Source of the DNA: Holophagales bacterium UBA2201
GTDB lineage: Bacteria; Acidobacteriota; Thermoanaerobaculia; UBA2201
Assembly: GCA_002327305.1 (NCBI GenBank)
Contig: DCUZ01000076.1
Span: 1 to 46,945, forward strand
DNA: 46,945 nucleotides
Direction of reading: 5' to 3'
Part shown: positions 15,601 to 24,500 of the stretch, piece by piece
Numbering within the stretch: position 1 is the stretch's first letter
How the letters are laid out: each line of letters begins with the position of its first letter
The notes under the pieces: model-generated
What the model was told of the DNA's origin: nothing
Database searches by the model: none
The model's input: the letters and a program-made list of their open reading frames with translations, nothing else
Program-made: the position numbers and the translations under genes

Positions 15601-17055
15601 GGCGCCCGCCTCCTGGTCTCGGCCGGGGACCCCGACTTCCCTGCTACGGACAAGGACTTCGGCGTCTTCCACTCCGATTACTCCGGTCCCGCCATCCTTC
15701 CATTATGGAGCCGCGCATCCCTCTGTCTCTCGGGTTGCACCTCTCCGGGCGACTATTCGCCCTCCAATTTCGACGGCCACCAGGTGCTGGAGTTGCGCTA
15801 TTTCGACTTGAGCACGGACATCATGGCCTCTGACTTCACGGCCGGGCCGCTCAAAAGCGACCCGGCGGATCCCGATGTGCCGGGGGCATTGGGACAGTTT
15901 TGGCAGGTGGAGACCAGCGGCTTAGTGCCGGAATCAATATCGGACCTTTCTTTCGGCACTACAGGCACAGGTCGGTCGTTCCATACCAGAGGCAAGGCCA
16001 GTTTCATTTGGGGGGCTCAAGGTACCATAGCTATGGGATTCTCTCGAGCCACTTCCCCCGGCGCTTATCGCTACAACCCGAATCTCGCCACCGCGGCATG
16101 GGAAGAAGCGAGCGGGAGCGGCGCATGCGCCCTGCCCGCCGGGACGAACTGGCGTGCGGTCCTTTCCGTGGATGTCGCCACGACCCTCCTCGGCGCCCGT
16201 GACGGAACGGGCATCTACCGCTCCGACAACGCCGACACCCAAAGCAACGGAGATGTATGTTGGACCCAATCCGACATGGGGATGGGCCCTGGCGACCGCG
16301 ACTACGATTACGCGGAATACTCCAAACGCGTCACCGCCTTTGTCAAGGCATCCAACGGCCTCCTGGCCGCCCTGGAGGAGGATGAATTGGGCGGCACCCC
16401 CGGCGGGGTATTCTTTTCCGACTCCTCCTCCGGCGGGCGGGCATGGGTCCCCATCACGGTCTCTTTCGCCTGTCCGTCCAACTACGAACTGGCCTCCGGC
16501 AGTCAATTCTTCACCGGCACCACCTGCGACGGCGTCTACGCCGCCTCCACCATCGACTACACCGGCCAGCCCACCGCCTTCTTCACCGCCACCCCCTCCG
16601 ACGATCCGTGGCATGAGAACAAGGCCACCTTCACCGACCACAGCGCCGGCAACCCGGCCACCCGCGTCTGGGATTTCGGCGACGGCTCGCCCTCCTCTTC
16701 GGCCAACCCCGCGGAGCGCGCATTCGAGACCGCGTTCGGCTATGCCGCGTACACGATCACCCTCATTTCGGAGGGTCAGTTCAGCTCCACGGACACCTAT
16801 CAGGAAACGGTGGAGTTGGTGAACACCCTCATCACCGGCATCGAAAAGGTTGGGGACGACATCCGGATCACCTGGGATGAAGTCAGCGGCGGCGGTCACA
16901 GTTTCACCTACCAGCTCCGCCAGGCCTCTGGAGCGTCCGGAAGCGGCAATGCCGCGGTGGCGGCCTGCGTTCCATCGTGCACCGCCGGCGTCTGCACCTG
17001 TCAGTTCACCGGGTCAGATGAGAATGAGTTCTATAAGGTTCTTACCTTCTGGTAG
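12670..17055 (+). CDS. Giant secreted BNR/Asp-box, jelly-roll and PKD protein (paralogue 2)
   Basis: A 1461-aa exported paralogue. The signal peptide ends LAAQ and is followed by WQKQGVASGSVTDL, matching the N-terminal block of the other two. An LVMGC lipobox-like sequence is present, but Met at -2 makes lipidation doubtful. Here the jelly-roll domain comes early, about residues 163-327 (ending WFVDDIEIS). Asp-boxes include RSDDGGSTWSRL, RSDDSGQSWTEE and SFDGGVSYYPW. GKASFIWG is near residue 1108 and a PKD domain (VWDFGDGSPSSS) at about 1300-1380. Unlike its paralogues it ends NEFYKVLTFW and lacks the CGDG-x-IGGSW tail. The ATG follows AAGGAGG. A hairpin terminator lies 40 bases after the stop. 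Confidence 0.9.
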   Translation: MRRITLWLVLALVMGCTPLAAQWQKQGVASGSVTDLLRLYGTSGTEHLWWLGTEAGIFSADYNFNWVDRSSGLYSPRIKRLDGYPINMVSQATALLAEDGVYARMSGPQYVWADTDGLHSGVGEPFGYASATDVSTAENPDGSMTVYAAFDGHGVFKREFCSMAWCGGTPIFGPDDAENDHGLWTAAGGWALDACDAHGGSQSWKAGAHDHPACFAPYPNDMDATLTTTVAVDLGPSPGHGLSLRFWDRIDTDWSGDMGVVEIAATPPYQDWQPLLTREGSWEWMQHAISLDAYSGQVLLRLRFVSNATYWYDALGWFVDDIEISATASWTEVTDASLSPIPNRQVTALHLLDDGTTQTLYAATRHIVGMSDGNIYALGSGNWTAKGISGTSYLSLDGSRPGDANTYLLAGTDGAGVHAASGGGDFTPFCSAPAPAGRFIAVSVDRMDAPGGPHGAATEAAVYQLDPSCAQPYRPYTAFFGRPLSVLADCSAGIFQDRFLVGTDGTGLMQLDCTDPTLPPVLLANEGQTGGGGTIASKNISKIALSPTTPMTLFAASASEGLYKSRFPVDGRDYFVRHFYDPVRGGALPGTALALAPGYDDTGLTGNPGAQTLYLGTRDTGVLRSDDGGSTWSRLANSPQGEEIVDLAVVDLVGGAYQIFALTAGASVWRSDDSGQSWTEEAHLDASNDACRARDLAVSPHFISDCTAFAATSSGLYKRTCALGLAWEPVDAHATLSVAVAPLYNNDNRTTNDRESTSVLAGTEGSGLLCSFVWGDADTFQPILFDNPSHDPLENADIPVLAMHPMSDLDPNREDVLYHCFLARHRDAAPEDGVWCMSFLDWGCPSCFWEPWSANGPTFDGRITDLAFHPWFNRLGATPNPVLYAAHQSQKVFKGVQQWGFDYAWTPSEGFFHTPPFVYAIAESPDLPGVVLAGTKGYGPMMSFDGGVSYYPWGSLRKDGYVLHDVPAAAFTHNPGEGARLLVSAGDPDFPATDKDFGVFHSDYSGPAILPLWSRASLCLSGCTSPGDYSPSNFDGHQVLELRYFDLSTDIMASDFTAGPLKSDPADPDVPGALGQFWQVETSGLVPESISDLSFGTTGTGRSFHTRGKASFIWGAQGTIAMGFSRATSPGAYRYNPNLATAAWEEASGSGACALPAGTNWRAVLSVDVATTLLGARDGTGIYRSDNADTQSNGDVCWTQSDMGMGPGDRDYDYAEYSKRVTAFVKASNGLLAALEEDELGGTPGGVFFSDSSSGGRAWVPITVSFACPSNYELASGSQFFTGTTCDGVYAASTIDYTGQPTAFFTATPSDDPWHENKATFTDHSAGNPATRVWDFGDGSPSSSANPAERAFETAFGYAAYTITLISEGQFSSTDTYQETVELVNTLITGIEKVGDDIRITWDEVSGGGHSFTYQLRQASGASGSGNAAVAACVPSCTAGVCTCQFTGSDENEFYKVLTFW

Positions 17056-17095
17056 CCGAACGACTCTCCCCACGCCATCCAGCCCACCATCCTTA

Positions 17096-17119
17096 AGACC
17101 CCTCCTCGAGGAGGGGTCT
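17096..17119. terminator. Terminator hairpin after the second BNR gene
   Basis: A perfect 24-base palindrome AGACCCCTCCTCGAGGAGGGGTCT. The T-tract after it is poor (CGGTTGCTCTC), so efficiency is uncertain; being symmetrical it could also act on antisense transcription from the right. Confidence 0.6.
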
Positions 17120-17396
17120 CGGTTGCTCTCCCCCATCCCAAACGGCGTGAACCAGCACGGACTTCCCCGCAACACCCGCTGTCCCTTATTCGAACTCCGA
17201 GCAGAAGCAAGGGATTGGATTTTATCTCCTGCCTCTCTGCTATTTCCTCCACAACTAATCCGTGCCCTCCCCAGGAATGCTGAATTTCACAGGCTCTTCC
17301 TCTTCAGTTCCCGCAATTTAAATGAGCCTCGGGCAATCTCGTCCTGTCTGCCGCTGGAAACTGGGTGCGCTTGGATGGAGTGAACTCTTTAACCGT
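17120..17396. other. AT-richer convergent intergenic region
   Basis: No gene is visible between the terminator hairpin and the stop codon of the cyclase/ATPase gene. The composition is clearly more AT-rich than the neighbouring BNR genes and continues without a break into the 3' half of the cyclase gene. I see no insertion sequence or attachment site. Confidence 0.5.
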
Positions 17397-20300
17397 CTAT
17401 TTATCGAGCTGGCTATCCGTTGAAATGCACTCGCGTCCTTCCGGCCGTTCCTCTCTCTGCATCAGCTCAATGAGCATTGTATACTGTGGCTGAATCTTAA
17501 ATCCACGCACGAGCTCAATGGAAAGCCCCTGCAACATGATATCAGTGGCGGATAGGGCTTTGTCGAGTTTCTTTTTCCTATTGACCGACGCATCATGCTT
17601 GGCTATCTCGACATAGGCTCGCCAGACAATGTCGGCGAATGGGTAGCGTGCAATTGTAGATAGCAGTTTGCTTCGATTCGCCTGATTGGGATGAAATTGA
17701 TAAACGAAGTAGCAGTATTCAACTCGATACAGCATTCTCGTACAGCTGTCCAGGATGGTCGCCATTTTCTTAAGATAAGCGGTGTCCTTAGTGTATAACA
17801 GAAGGGTTCTAGCCGCCCGGTATGCTTCAATGTATGATTCCTCCTGCAGGCAATCCCTTAATAGATCTTGCATCCTGCCTATATCAAGATTGGACGATTG
17901 AAATCGGATTGTTCCTTCAGCTTGATAATTCAATAGCTCGGACTCTAAGTATCCCATATTATTGGCCGCAATGACTTCCTGATATTCCTTTAGAAATGAA
18001 CGAAACAGTGAGACGCTATTGAAAATAAGAGCAAGATTCATCAATTGCTCTAAAACTTCATTGCTTGGAATATGATGCCGCTTGCATGCGGCTCGGGCAT
18101 CGCTGAGCAAAACAAAGGCATCGATCAGCTTTCCCCTATAGATGGCCGTTTCCCCCATGAGGTACATGGGCTTGTACATATGCTCCATGCTGTATTTCTT
18201 GGAATAGGCGAGATCACTTTTGAGATATAGCTCAGCTTCCTTCCATTTGCCCAATTCCAAATACTGCAGCCCAATGTTATCCAGTAACTTAAGATGTATC
18301 TCCGGGTCCCATATTCCGTATTTTTTGGTTACTTGATAGTACTTCATGAAGTGCTTTAATGCTTTTCTGTTCTGGCCACTATTTGAAAGCAGAACCCCCA
18401 AATTGTTTCGTATCGTATTAGCGGTAACGATATCACCGGCCTTCTCGAAATCACGCTCTAGCCGTCGAAATACAACTATAGCATGATTGGTCCTGCCAGA
18501 TTGATATTCCATAAATGCAATTCGCATTAAGTTAAGTTTATACTCCTTCTCCTCGGCAAACTCCTGGCCCATGTTCATGGCCTTCTCAATGGTTTTTGCA
18601 GCCCGCTCAATCCGTCCCGTACGACCGTATAGCTTTCCCAATAGGCACAATGCCAGGAAAACCTCCTTCCGCCGCAAGGAGTCGCTTATGATCCTCTCCA
18701 GCATCAATTCCGCCTGATGCACCTGGCCGGTGGCTAAATACGCCTCTGCCAGTACTCGCTGGACACCTGAACGGATAAAATCATCAAGCCGATCCAGCCG
18801 AGGTTCGATGGTCTTGATTAGATCCGTTGCTCGACCCGTAAGAAGCAAGAGTTGGCCCAAATCGGTCAAGAACGGACCAATCGCAGATAGGTCGTCTTCC
18901 GCAACGCGAACCGCTTCCTCTAAAGCTTGAATGGCTTGGGGTATCGAATAAGTGCTTTTGGCTTCCTCCGCGACCTTGAGCAGATAAGGAATAGCCTCAC
19001 TCAATCCAGCCTTTGATAAATGATGCGCCAATATATGATTCAAATGTCCCGGGCTTTCTGACGAATGAAGTCTTATCCAAGTGGCGATCTTATAATGCAT
19101 CTCTCTGCGCTGCATGAATTCGATGCTGTCGTAGATGGCTGCAACGGAATCCACTTGCAGGAAGCGGTATTCAGAACGATCTTCGTTGGAGGTAATAAAA
19201 AGCTCGTTGATTGCCAGTTGAAATACTCGATTAGCATCTATGCCCAAGCCCTCAATCAAAATGGCGGGAATCCGCTCTCCAACAACTGCCAAGGTGCGAA
19301 GGATCGTACGGTCCGCAAACGACAATGCATCCAATCGGGAGAGCACCAGACCTCCGATTGAATCAGGCAACTCAAACGACCGGCTCTCGTCCACAAGAAG
19401 GATTTGTGGATATTCTTCATCTCTCGACAGATAGCCCGACTGGAACAACAGCGCAAGCATTTCCTTTGCAAGCAGAGAATTTCCATGACTGGAGGAAAAA
19501 ACCTTTTTCACGGCTTCGACCGGTACATCATCAACAGATAGGGCCGCTTCAAGGAAGGCCTGTGTTCCCTCCTCCCCGAAAGGGTTCAAAGCGATTTCGA
19601 TCCGGTACAGTCCTTCCTCGCCCCTCGTCCCAGCCCGCTGGGTGAAGAATAGGCGTAACAATCCGTTTTCACTGATCCGGACCAAATGGACCAACAAAGC
19701 CCGGCTTTCAACGTCCAACCATTGCCCGCCGTCAATGACAAGGATTAGACCAATTCGCGCTAATACCGCATCAACTATGTGTCTCACCATCTTCCAAAGC
19801 AGGGCGCGCCGGACCTCCGGCTCCAAGGGCGGCTCCTCCAGGGCCGACTTCGTCAGGCCGAAGGTGTTGAGAAGGATGGGAAGGTATTCCACGATCTCGG
19901 GATCGCGCCTTTCAATCACTTCCCGGGCGGCGACGGCCGCGTCCTTGCCTGCCAGCAGTTCGGGCAGGATGGCCCGGAACGCCGAGTAGGGAATGTTGGC
20001 GGCGTGGGAGGCGCAGTGGTGCCGGATGATGCGGTGGTCCTTCAGGTGCCGGTTCAAAAACCAGGTGACGAAGGCCGTCTTCCCCACCCCCGCCTCGCCG
20101 GTGATGACATAGAGACCGGCCTGGTCCTTGGGCTGGGCTTGGATGGCCTCCAGGAGGGCACCCTCCTCCGCCTCGCGGCCGATGAAAAAGGGTAGTTCCT
20201 CCTCGGTCCCTTTCAATCCCTCCAGAAGGTGCACAGGAATGGGCTCCTTCTTGCCTTTGAGAGGCAGAGGGGGGAGGTCGCGGAAGGCGAACCGTCCGCC

Positions 20301-21407
20301 GGATCGGGCCTTGGCGGCAGGTGAGGCCAGGCACCCCCCTTCCGGCGCCGCCTGCATGAGGCGGGCGGCGACATTGACCCCGTCGCCCATGACCGTGTAT
20401 TCGCACCGCTCCCCCGATCCCACCACGCCGCAGAACACCTTGGCCGCGTTCAGCCCCATTCGGACGGCAAAGCCGGCGGCCTTCGCATCCTCTCCCAGCG
20501 CGCGGGCACAGGCGAGGGCCCGCGCTTCATCGTCCTCATGGGCCCGGGGGGCGCCGAACAGGACCAGCAGTTTGCTCCCCTTGTCCCCCATGTCCACCTT
20601 GTTGATGTAGCCGTCGTATTCAGCCACCCGTTCGGCGGCGGCCTGGTAGAATGACCGCACGCCCGCCACGGGGTCCACCTCTCCTCCATCTTGGGGACGG
20701 AAGGAGACGAACAGCACGGACAGGTGCCGGTGTTCGTTCAACAGGGCCGCCTGGCCCGCTGCGAGGGCTTCCCAGAGCAGGGGATGGAGGAAGGGGGCGA
20801 GAATGTCGCCGGAGGCGAGTTCCCCCTGCGTGTCCGGGGGTTTGCTCTCACCGGAGGCATCGAGGATTTTATCAAACCCCACGCCCCGCTTGGCCACCAC
20901 CTCCCCCGCCTCCGCGTGGTGCTCGGCCTCCGCGCTTCCGTCCACCGGATCGCCGGAATAGACATAGTCCCGGCGTCCGGCCCCTTCCACCAGGAAGAAG
21001 TGCGCCTCCCCGGTCGCCACCCCCGCCTTCATCCGCAGGGTGAACTCCCCCGCCGGGGTGGGGATGGAGCAAAAACGGGGCATGAGCCCCTGCATCGCCA
21101 GCCCCGCCCGCAGGGCGGTCGCCTCATCCGGGAAGTGGACGGTCACCGCATCGCCGGCGAAGCGCATGACATCGCCCCCGTTGGCCAGGGCCGCCTCCAC
21201 CAGCTCGGCGTAGAAGCCGTTGAGCACCTTAGTCAACACCTCAGACCCCTCCTTGCCCATGGCGAGGAGGGCCTCCGACATGGCCGTGAAGCCGGAGACA
21301 TCGGCGAAGAGGCAGGCGCCGGGGAGGATGAGGGCGGGCCCCGAGGGATCCAGCCCAGTGGCACGATCAAGGAGAAGACGGGGGAAAAAGGGGCGGAAAG
21401 CGTTCAT
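17397..21407 (-). CDS. Tandem class III adenylyl cyclase with AAA ATPase and TPR region (sAC-like)
   Basis: A 1336-aa soluble protein with the architecture of mammalian soluble adenylyl cyclase. Cyclase domain 1 (about residues 28-175) has both metal aspartates, Asp36 in FADVSGFT and Asp86 in RFAGDAV, but lacks the Asn/Arg pair. Domain 2 (about 225-395) lacks the first aspartate (FVSFRP) but has Lys270 (INKVDMGDKG), Thr338 (CEYTVMG) and Asn345/Arg349 (NVAARL). The two halves therefore complement each other to form one ATP-specific site. A P-loop GEAGVGKT (437-444) and a Walker B-like LILVIDGGQW follow, then TPR-type helical repeats. The start at MNAFRPFFPRLLLDR matches related cyclases but has no ribosome binding site and follows a T9 run; a GTG at 21470 is possible. 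DNA encoding residues after about 540 is markedly AT-richer. Confidence 0.9.
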   Translation of the reverse strand: MNAFRPFFPRLLLDRATGLDPSGPALILPGACLFADVSGFTAMSEALLAMGKEGSEVLTKVLNGFYAELVEAALANGGDVMRFAGDAVTVHFPDEATALRAGLAMQGLMPRFCSIPTPAGEFTLRMKAGVATGEAHFFLVEGAGRRDYVYSGDPVDGSAEAEHHAEAGEVVAKRGVGFDKILDASGESKPPDTQGELASGDILAPFLHPLLWEALAAGQAALLNEHRHLSVLFVSFRPQDGGEVDPVAGVRSFYQAAAERVAEYDGYINKVDMGDKGSKLLVLFGAPRAHEDDEARALACARALGEDAKAAGFAVRMGLNAAKVFCGVVGSGERCEYTVMGDGVNVAARLMQAAPEGGCLASPAAKARSGGRFAFRDLPPLPLKGKKEPIPVHLLEGLKGTEEELPFFIGREAEEGALLEAIQAQPKDQAGLYVITGEAGVGKTAFVTWFLNRHLKDHRIIRHHCASHAANIPYSAFRAILPELLAGKDAAVAAREVIERRDPEIVEYLPILLNTFGLTKSALEEPPLEPEVRRALLWKMVRHIVDAVLARIGLILVIDGGQWLDVESRALLVHLVRISENGLLRLFFTQRAGTRGEEGLYRIEIALNPFGEEGTQAFLEAALSVDDVPVEAVKKVFSSSHGNSLLAKEMLALLFQSGYLSRDEEYPQILLVDESRSFELPDSIGGLVLSRLDALSFADRTILRTLAVVGERIPAILIEGLGIDANRVFQLAINELFITSNEDRSEYRFLQVDSVAAIYDSIEFMQRREMHYKIATWIRLHSSESPGHLNHILAHHLSKAGLSEAIPYLLKVAEEAKSTYSIPQAIQALEEAVRVAEDDLSAIGPFLTDLGQLLLLTGRATDLIKTIEPRLDRLDDFIRSGVQRVLAEAYLATGQVHQAELMLERIISDSLRRKEVFLALCLLGKLYGRTGRIERAAKTIEKAMNMGQEFAEEKEYKLNLMRIAFMEYQSGRTNHAIVVFRRLERDFEKAGDIVTANTIRNNLGVLLSNSGQNRKALKHFMKYYQVTKKYGIWDPEIHLKLLDNIGLQYLELGKWKEAELYLKSDLAYSKKYSMEHMYKPMYLMGETAIYRGKLIDAFVLLSDARAACKRHHIPSNEVLEQLMNLALIFNSVSLFRSFLKEYQEVIAANNMGYLESELLNYQAEGTIRFQSSNLDIGRMQDLLRDCLQEESYIEAYRAARTLLLYTKDTAYLKKMATILDSCTRMLYRVEYCYFVYQFHPNQANRSKLLSTIARYPFADIVWRAYVEIAKHDASVNRKKKLDKALSATDIMLQGLSIELVRGFKIQPQYTMLIELMQREERPEGRECISTDSQLDK

Positions 21408-21495
21408 AAAAAAAAAGAAGGGCCGGACTCGCGGCAGCAGTCGGAGGAAGGGCCAGGTTCGAAGGAACACCGGTAAGTGCTCATGTTTTCAAACT

Positions 21496-21501
21496 ATTAT
21501 A
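21496..21501 (-). promoter_or_regulatory. -10 box for the adenylyl cyclase gene
   Basis: A TATAAT is read on the minus strand within GGGCTATAATAG, with predicted +1 near 21489. The CRP-like palindrome at 21527-21542 would be centred at about -45.5 relative to this start, so it could act on both divergent promoters. No -35 box is evident. Confidence 0.5.
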
Positions 21502-21526
21502 GCCCAGATTGGGGGTCCCGGGCCCA

Positions 21527-21568
21527 TGTGACGCGCGTCACATCGCCGGGCTGTTTTGGGCCTATAAT
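21527..21568 (+). promoter_or_regulatory. CRP-like operator and -10 box of the third BNR gene
   Basis: The palindrome TGTGACGCGCGTCACA (21527-21542) has the same arms as the other two operators but a different core. Again exactly 20 bases precede GGCC-TATAAT (box at 21563-21568). Predicted +1 is near 21575, leaving a very short leader that begins at GGAGG. Confidence 0.85.
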
Positions 21569-21584
21569 AGTGATGGAGGTATTC

Positions 21585-24500
21585 ATGCGCAAGATTTCCA
21601 TTTTCGCCGCCGCCATGGTGTTTGCCGCTGTCCTGCTCCCCGCGTGGGTGAAGCAGGGGACCGTCTCCGGCAACATCGCCGATGTGGAGGTGATCTCCTG
21701 GGACGGAAACACGGGGCTTATCTATGTGGCCACGCGGGGGGCGGGCATCTGGAAGAGCACCGACGGGACGACATGGACCGAGGCCAACGGCAGCACCACC
21801 GCTCCCCTGCCCGACCTCAACATCAAGGCCATTTGTGCGATACCGAACCCGTCCACCGGCACCCCTTATGCCGACTACCTCCTGGCCATCTCTTCTTTTG
21901 GGGTGTACCGGACCACGAACCAGGGTGCCTCGTGGTACGCCTATGAAACGGGCCTGGCCACCGCCGGGGCCACCGGCTATCTCTATTCGGACATCGCCGC
22001 GGGCTATTCAGGTACCTCTGTTCTCTACCACCTGGCCACTTACGGCGGAGGGACCTACCGGAAGATCGGCACCGGCAGCTGGCAAAACAGCACCAACGGC
22101 AACATGACCGACAACAACGACCTGTATTGCCTCAGCATCGCGGCCAACGGGGCCAAGGCCGTGGTGGGAACGGAAATGAATGCCATCAACGGCGGCTCCG
22201 GACACCTTTACACCCGCGTCTACGGCGGCACCGATTCCTGGGTGACCTACGCCCCCACCTGGTTCCCGCAAAATGCCACGGTCCGGGCCCTCTCATTCCG
22301 GTTCCCCGACTATGTCTTCGCGGCCCTCGACTCGTCCGGCGTCGGCGGCTCCGGCGGCCTGTGGTGGAGTCCCGGCGGAACGGGGTTTCCCAACTTCACG
22401 CAGTTGACGGGAAACGGGACCATGCCGTCCGAACGGTTCCTCTCCATCGACTACTACTACGACCCCATGATGAGCAGTGAGTTCTTCGGAGCGGCCGGGA
22501 CGGAACACGGACTCTGGCGCATTCCCGACCCCGGTTGGACGGGAGCCCAGTATGAAGCGGTCCCCTTCGTCGGGAGCGTCACGGGGGTGGGGGTGGGCGA
22601 ACCGTCCACCTGCGACATCTTTTTCGGCGGTCCCGGAAAGGGCCCGTTCCGCGTCAATCCCTGTTCCGGCGACCGGCCCCACCCCATGCGCACCGGCCTC
22701 TTCGATTATCAGGCCGTGGACCTGGCCCCCGGCCGGTATTGCGGAACCGGCAACGACTACGACCTTTTCGCCGCCTCCGGCATCGCCGGCCTGTGGAAGA
22801 ACCAGAAGGAGTTCGACGCCACAACGGGCAAGCAGGGCTACTTCACCCGGATGATCGGGGACCCCACCAGCGACGGGCTCCCGGAGGTGACCTGCGTGGG
22901 GGCGTCGAGCAATTATCAAAAATGGAACGGCGCCGCGGGGGGCGACATCAACAGCCACCAATTGACCCTCTTCGTGGGGACCAACGGCAAGGGGGTCTTG
23001 AAATCGGTGGACGGGGGGCGTTCGTGGTTCAAGCCCAATAGCGGTACCGGCACTCTCCCCATGGGCAAGAAAATCAGCGCCCTGGCGGTTTCGCCCAACT
23101 ACCCCGCGTATCCCCATCTCTACGCGGCCGTCTATGATCCCGCCGGCACCACCGGCGGCGTGTGGCGCTCCACGGACGGGGGCGTCAACTGGACCAACAT
23201 CAACGGCACCTCGCTGTTGAACAAGCGCGTCACAGCCCTGGCCCTGCCCCCGTCCTACGGAAGTTCGGTCGCGGTTTTCGCCGGGTGTAAGGCCGGTGGT
23301 GCGCTCAACACCGTGTGGAAGTTCACCGGCTCCGCCTGGGCCGCCGTGGGTTCCTTCACCTACGACGTCACCTCGCTGACCGCCCCATCCAACCATATTT
23401 ACGCGGGGACCGAGGCCCACGGGGTGTGGTATCACAATTCAGACCAATGGCTGGAGTTCAACACGGGGTTTTACAACGGTCTGGGATACATCTACCAGGT
23501 CAAGGCGGCCCCCAACTGGAGTTCCACCGGTTCGCTCGTCGCGGCCGTCCGCCCATGGGCCGGGACCACCAGCCATGGAGGATTCTATTGGTACAAGAGC
23601 GGCGTGGGGTGGCAGGTCTTCAACACCGGCCTGCCCGACCGGCGCCTCCTCTCCGTGGCCTTTTCCCCCGACTTCGCCAACAACAACCGCATCTACTGCG
23701 GCCACTCCCAACGGGGTGTCTATGCCAATGCCCTCGACCCCACCTCCGGCCCGCAGGAGAACTGGACGGGGGGAACGGGGTACTACACCACTCCCGAGCG
23801 GATCAACGGCGTGGCGGTGGACCCCTCCGACCCCAACATCGTCATGGCCTCCACGGACGACATGGGGGTGTTCCTCTCCCTCGACGGGGGCTACACCTTC
23901 CGCCCCTGGTCCAACGGCCTGAGCTATTTGGAAGGGTCGGTCACGCGGCGCGTCGTGGATCTCACCCTCTCCGCCCTCATCGTGCCGACTTCCGGCACCC
24001 AGCGCCGGGCCCTGTGCGGCACCGCGGGGCAATTCATCTACACCGCCAACTTCGACCCCGAGGCCGCCGACCCCGCCGCCGGCTTCTACTACCCCCAGTG
24101 GACCCGGTCCGCCATCGGCACCGTCCCCCCGCCCCCCACCTCGGGCTACATCAACGAGATGCGGGCGGTGGGGGAGGAGGTATTGCTGAGCCAGTCCGCT
24201 TGGGATTGGAGTTCTGGCCCGCCCGCCGGCTGGACCCGCGTCAACGGAGGCGCCAAGGGACGGTGGGGACCCAATCCCGCCCCCTCAGGGTGCTCCGCCC
24301 TTGCGGTGCCTTTCCCCCTCTCCGGGAGCGTGGCCCTGATGGACAACATCTGCACCCTTCAATACGGCGCGCAGGAGGATGAGTTGATCACCCCCGTCCT
24401 CTTCACCTCCACCCAGGGGATCACCTCGCTGACTTTGGAATTCGACCATATGTATGCGGACTACGCTTCGGGTAAGGTCACGGACTCGGCCCGCGTCCGG

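Noticed and set aside
21477..21584. Upstream extension of the third BNR protein (36 residues)
   Set aside because: The region contains the CRP-like operator and -10 box. The start at 21585 has GGAGG in front and yields a proper signal peptide.
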